Assembly (NCBI GenBank): GCA_026416065.1
Contig: JAOAFW010000215.1
Coordinates: 1 to 9,422, forward strand
Source: Fimbriimonadales bacterium
Lineage (GTDB): Bacteria; Armatimonadota; Fimbriimonadia; Fimbriimonadales; GBS-DC
DNA length: 9,422 bases
Direction: 5' to 3'
Of the stretch, positions 6,723-9,422 are shown piece after piece. The position numbers were made by a program, and so were the translations under genes. The notes under the pieces are model-generated. The model was not told the origin of the DNA. It did no database searches and was given only the letters and a program-made list of their open reading frames with translations. The stretch's first letter is position 1. Every line of letters begins with the position of its first letter.

Positions 6723-8729
6723 CTAAGCCCCACAGCCGAAGTTGAACAACACAGTGAGCAAGTCGGCATCATCCACGATGCCGTTGTTGTCGACATCGCC
6801 CTGACATCCAAAACCTGTGCAGCCGAAATTGAACAATACAACCAGCAGATCTGCGTCGTCCACGCGCCCATCGCGATTCGAGTCGCCCTCACAAGCGCCG
6901 GGGCAGGTTCCCGCACAGCCCTGACGGGTTACGAAGAATGCGCCCTGTAAACTGATGATGTAGGTTCCTGCACCCTCATTCGACCCGCTCCAGCCAGCGA
7001 TGGGGTTCGCCGCGCCCGGTCCGTCGGGGCACCGCACCGCACGGAACGGCGTATCGTTCCAGAGCAGACGTCCCTGTGTATCGACGGGGTCGCGTCCATA
7101 GCGACTGATTCCCAGCAGATAGACGCCTGGCGATGTGATGCAACCTGTGGAATTGTCGAGGCGCGACTGCGCTGCGAAAGTGCCCACGGCATCGTCGTTG
7201 TGCACGACACCCCTGCCGTTGCAGTCCAACAGCCATAGCTGCGTGTCCCAGTCAACATTCCCGACGGTCGTGGCAACGAATCTGGCTGGGTCTTGAATGT
7301 AGATGACATATATGTCGGCGTCATCGCGCTGATGGGTGCCCTTGATGCGCGTTAAAGGCGTCTGGCACGGCGTCTGGTTGGGTAGCGCTACAATTTGTGC
7401 GGTGGTGGGCAATTCGCCCGCATCACCACCCCCGTAGAACTGCTCGACCCAAGGAGTCGGCGGTGGGCAATCGGCGGGGTCACCTGTAGTTGCACCGCGC
7501 ACGCCACTGAGCTCGATTACATAGCGTCCCGTTGATGTGGTGCCATTTATCCATTCGGCAAGGCGCGAATTCGGCTCCGTGCCGTCAGGCGAGCGAATCT
7601 GGCGCAGCAGCGCAGTATTAGTAGACCAGATGACGCCGTCGTCGCAGCCGACGGCGCGGCGCGGGTAGAGGCTGACTGCCAAATAGTAGACGCCCGGCTG
7701 CGTAATCTGCCCGCCACGATTGTCAATCCGCGACTGCGTGCCCGTTTGAGAGTCCGGGTTGTCGTCGTTGTACAGTACGCCCTTAGCGTCAGATGCGAAC
7801 AGCCACAGTGCGGTGTCCAGCGTGGAGCCGCCCACTGTGGACGCGCTGAAATTCTGCGGGGACTCGATATAGATTGCGTAAATGTCCACATCGTTGTCGC
7901 CTTCTATGCGTCCGCGAATACGGGGAATGGGAGTGCCGCTCGTGCTCTGGGCAGTCTCGATCCGGTCGCCAGCGTCACCACCGCCGTTCGTCTGCTCGTC
8001 CCAGCCGACGAATGGTGCGCCCGCCTCCGTGCGAATGCTCAGGTCGTCAAAGTAGCCCGTGCCCACGGGGTTGAAACTGCTCACATAGTCTGTGCCTAAA
8101 TGCAGCGCCACAGGGGATGCGGAGACGGCGAAGCTTGCCATATATTCCGCGCCGTTACTGAAGCCTGAGATTTTGACCGCTCCTTTATCCGTACCACGAT
8201 CAATCGATAGCTCCACACGCAGCCAACGATTCGTGTAAGTGCCTGCGGTAGCCTGCGCAAAGCCATCCCCACTGTAGGTCGCGCTCCATGTGGTGCCCGC
8301 ACGCAGTCTGCCGTCCCCGCCCAGCGTCACACCTAAAATCGTGCTGCCCAGCCCTGCGGAGTCTGTGTCCGCAAGATAGACACCATAAAGCCGATCCGCG
8401 CTGTTCGAGTTTGGGATATACAGATACACGCTTATCACTAACTTATCAGGGTCAGAAGGTCGCCAGTTGAAAGTACGTCTTACAGAATAGTAGGATTGAA
8501 AACTGCCCGTGTTGTTCCATACGAGGCTTTGTGCGCCTGTTCGAGCCTGCAGATTACTCACGTTGTGGCTGTCGCCCGACGACGCACCTGCCACCCAGCC
8601 GTCGCGTCCGATGATGGGTTGCCCTGCAACAAAAGGCGGGTTCTCGAAACTGGTCGAATAAAGTGTCGTTTGTGCCTCTGCGCCGATTAACAGCGTTGAA
8701 ATCCCCAGTAGAAACCCCCAACGTTTCAT
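6723..8729 (-). CDS. Exported protein: lectin-like domain, two PPC-like repeats and C-terminal dockerin-like tail
   Basis: 668 residues from ATG 8729, with a strong ribosome site (AAAGGAG, about 7 bases upstream) and a signal peptide MKRWGFLLGISTLLIGAEA likely cleaved before QTT. Residues about 21-239 look like a concanavalin/LamG-type jelly roll (TSFENPP, GRDGWVAG, then GTGYFDDLSI at its end). Two homologous units follow, from about 240 and 424, resembling bacterial pre-peptidase C-terminal (PPC) domains. Both open W-x-E-Q-x-x-GGGDAG (W243 and W427) and share DIY-x-IYI, LWL, YNDD/HNDD and PGVY motifs. Residues 615-668 hold two calcium-loop repeats, DSNRDGRVDDAD (from 616) and DVDNNGIVDDAD (from 645), each followed by a helix ending VLFNFGC. 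This is a type I dockerin-like pair with the expected D/N spacing. Six cysteines in the last 70 or so residues suggest disulfides. No catalytic motif is seen, so the likely role is carbohydrate or surface binding. It is a single gene with its own promoter, converging on the hydrolase. Architecture is well supported, ligand unknown. Confidence 0.87.
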   Translation of the reverse strand: MKRWGFLLGISTLLIGAEAQTTLYSTSFENPPFVAGQPIIGRDGWVAGASSGDSHNVSNLQARTGAQSLVWNNTGSFQSYYSVRRTFNWRPSDPDKLVISVYLYIPNSNSADRLYGVYLADTDSAGLGSTILGVTLGGDGRLRAGTTWSATYSGDGFAQATAGTYTNRWLRVELSIDRGTDKGAVKISGFSNGAEYMASFAVSASPVALHLGTDYVSSFNPVGTGYFDDLSIRTEAGAPFVGWDEQTNGGGDAGDRIETAQSTSGTPIPRIRGRIEGDNDVDIYAIYIESPQNFSASTVGGSTLDTALWLFASDAKGVLYNDDNPDSQTGTQSRIDNRGGQITQPGVYYLAVSLYPRRAVGCDDGVIWSTNTALLRQIRSPDGTEPNSRLAEWINGTTSTGRYVIELSGVRGATTGDPADCPPPTPWVEQFYGGGDAGELPTTAQIVALPNQTPCQTPLTRIKGTHQRDDADIYVIYIQDPARFVATTVGNVDWDTQLWLLDCNGRGVVHNDDAVGTFAAQSRLDNSTGCITSPGVYLLGISRYGRDPVDTQGRLLWNDTPFRAVRCPDGPGAANPIAGWSGSNEGAGTYIISLQGAFFVTRQGCAGTCPGACEGDSNRDGRVDDADLLVVLFNFGCTGFGCQGDVDNNGIVDDADLLTVLFNFGCGA

Positions 8730-8742
8730 TGGCGGCTCCTTT

Positions 8743-8761
8743 CAGCGGTGTTTAGCCGCTG
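8743..8761 (-). promoter_or_regulatory. 5' leader stem-loop of the dockerin-protein mRNA
   Basis: CAGCGG (8743-8748) and CCGCTG (8756-8761) pair perfectly around a 7-base loop. The predicted transcription start near 8760 would put this hairpin at the very 5' end of the message, only a few bases ahead of the AAAGGAG ribosome site. Such terminal hairpins can protect mRNA from 5'-end decay. The pairing is visible in the sequence; the role is inferred. Confidence 0.35.
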
Positions 8762-8766
8762 AGTCT

Positions 8767-8772
8767 ATTATA
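8767..8772 (-). promoter_or_regulatory. Consensus -10 box for the dockerin-protein gene
   Basis: The minus strand reads exactly TATAAT here, 37 bases upstream of the ATG at 8729, predicting a start near 8760 and a leader of about 30 bases. No recognisable TTGACA lies 16-18 bases further upstream, so strength may depend on an activator. The same AT-rich block reads TATTAT on the plus strand (8766-8771, one mismatch), so it might also serve the divergent receiver gene. Confidence 0.55.
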
Positions 8773-8858
8773 ACCCGAGTCGTGACTGGAGCGCAGTAAT
8801 TTTACAAGGCAGTCTCAACCTGTAATTTCCAGTGGCGCGTGCCGATAATCCCTGTGGA

Positions 8859-9224
8859 ATGTATATTCTGGTGGTGGATGACGAGCCGATGGTGCAACTC
8901 CTCCTGTTGCAGGCACTGGAGTACGAGGGACATAACGCCGACACCGCGTCGAACGGGGCAGAAGCGTTGCAGTGTCTCGCCACGCGGCGCTATGACCTGA
9001 TTTTCACCGATGTTCACATGCCCCGTCTGAACGGCATCGACCTTGTTCGTGCCGTACGCCAGAAAGACAGATACATTCCTATCGTGGTGATGGACAGTTA
9101 CCCTGACTATTTCACGGAGAGCGAGGTCGGCGCGGAGGCGTTCGCCCTGCTTGCGAAGCCGTTCGACCTCAGAGAGGTACGCCGCGTTCTCCGGGAAGTA
9201 CAACAACACCTTGTAGTGAGGTGA
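8859..9224 (+). CDS. Stand-alone response-regulator receiver domain (CheY-like)
   Basis: 121 residues from ATG 8859; a GTG at 8832 would add nine residues, but receivers normally begin, as here, directly with M-YILVVDDE. It is one complete receiver domain and nothing else, so any output must go through a partner protein, as with CheY or Spo0F-type relays. Numbered from this ATG, the acidic pocket is D7-D8, the phospho-acceptor is D51 (IFTDVHMP) and the conserved lysine is K100 (LLAKPF). The usual switch Thr/Ser after strand 4 is replaced: PIVVMDSY aligns with the common PVIMLTAY pattern and puts Asp79 at the Thr position, with Ser80 next to it. It is a cytoplasmic signalling protein presumably phosphorylated by a histidine kinase, none of which lies in the window. 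The next gene begins 5 bases after its stop, so the two probably form an operon. Family assignment is confident, pathway unknown. Confidence 0.92.
   Translation: MYILVVDDEPMVQLLLLQALEYEGHNADTASNGAEALQCLATRRYDLIFTDVHMPRLNGIDLVRAVRQKDRYIPIVVMDSYPDYFTESEVGAEAFALLAKPFDLREVRRVLREVQQHLVVR
9218..9224 (+). promoter_or_regulatory. Strong ribosome-binding site embedded in the receiver's stop region
   Basis: GAGGTGA is a near-perfect anti-16S match, 5 bases ahead of ATG 9230. It overlaps the last codons and the TGA stop (9222-9224) of the receiver gene. This fixes the start of the following gene and suggests translational coupling between the two. Confidence 0.75.
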
Positions 9225-9229
9225 TAAGA

Positions 9230-9393
9230 ATGCTCATTCGTGTATGTTTGCTTGTGACATGCGTTCTCGGATGTGTGGTAGCAGGTCTGGCGCAACGCAC
9301 CTCGGAAACGGCGGAATGGCTTTTTGCCGATCCGCAGGAAACCGTCAAAACCGCCACCCGCACGGAACGCCCCGTCGCTGAGTCTTTTACCAC
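9230..9393 (+). CDS. N-terminal fragment of an exported protein, truncated by the contig end
   Basis: Translating from ATG 9230 gives 54 complete genuine residues and no stop before the adapter begins at 9394. It begins MLIRVCLLVTCVLGCVVAGLAQ, a signal sequence. Cleavage may be by signal peptidase I after GLA, or by lipoprotein signal peptidase before C15, since V-L-G-C is an acceptable though not ideal lipobox. The rest (RTSETAEWLFADPQETVKTA and on) is hydrophilic and not recognisable. It sits 5 bases after the receiver gene behind a strong ribosome site. In-frame reading continues past 9393 only into adapter sequence (CLLYTSDAA), which is not part of the protein. The gene is real; its family cannot be told from this much. 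Confidence 0.7.
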
Positions 9394-9422
9394 CTGTCTC
9401 TTATACACATCTGACGCTGCCG
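9394..9422. other. Nextera transposase adapter remnant (sequencing artefact)
   Basis: The window ends with CTGTCTCTTATACACATCT (9394-9412), the Tn5 mosaic-end sequence of Illumina Nextera libraries, followed by GACGCTGCCG, which continues the standard Nextera read adapter. All 29 bases match from memory. It is untrimmed adapter at a contig end, not a mobile element or genomic DNA. Confidence 0.97.

Noticed and set aside
8796..8828. Direct repeat GTAATTT at 8796-8802 and 8822-8828 upstream of the receiver gene
   Set aside because: Seven bases, AT-rich and only two copies; the spacing is suggestive but chance is a sufficient explanation.
8802..9209. Minus-strand open frame of 135 codons
   Set aside because: It is antisense to the receiver domain, whose motifs are unmistakable on the plus strand.
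9169..9408. Minus-strand open frame beginning MYKRQ
   Set aside because: Its start lies in the Nextera adapter; the MYKRQ peptide is a known by-product of translating that adapter.
9394..9412. Tn5 mosaic end as evidence of a natural transposon
   Set aside because: The bases that follow are Nextera adapter and the match sits exactly at the contig end, so this is library sequence.
1..9422. Defence island, CRISPR array, phage or toxin-antitoxin system
   Set aside because: No nuclease, methylase, integrase, transposase, regularly spaced repeat or small paired toxin-like gene could be found on either strand.

Overview
The window looks like one end of a contig from a free-living, moderately GC-rich bacterium that exports many large multidomain proteins. 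The best taxonomic guess is Armatimonadota (Fimbriimonadia-like). It rests on the style of the secreted proteins, above all a C-terminal dockerin-like pair whose repeats both end in 'VLFNFGC'. This is recollection of family style, not a search result. The last 29 bases are a Nextera transposase adapter, so the right edge is a library or assembly artefact and not genome.

Layout, left to right. A minus-strand pair (1-3751) holds a 1016-residue secreted multidomain protein followed, after 5 bases, by a carboxypeptidase-regulatory-like lipoprotein that runs off the left edge. A divergent control region (about 3752-3882) separates this pair from a plus-strand gene for a secreted GH20-like glycoside hydrolase (3883-6606). 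A convergent gap (6607-6722) holds a large two-part hairpin, with the 3' end of a minus-strand gene on its other side (6723-8729). That gene encodes a 668-residue exported protein with a lectin-like N-terminal domain, two PPC-like repeats and a dockerin-like C-terminus. A second divergent gap (8730-8858) carries a consensus -10 box for this gene. The plus strand then encodes a stand-alone response-regulator receiver domain (8859-9224) and, 5 bases later, the start of another exported protein (9230-9393) cut off by the adapter.

Four of the six genes clearly encode exported proteins and a fifth is a lipoprotein, so the region is mainly surface or extracellular. The hydrolase may cleave N-acetylhexosamine-containing glycans, and the others have binding or adhesion-type architectures. 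The receiver is the only clearly cytoplasmic protein. No transposase, integrase, CRISPR array, tRNA or rRNA was seen, and I see no convincing new defence or mobile system. The points most worth a second look are the metallopeptidase-like fold with a destroyed HExxH, the receiver with Asp at the switch Thr position, the cysteine-rich dockerin-like tail and the intergenic hairpin.
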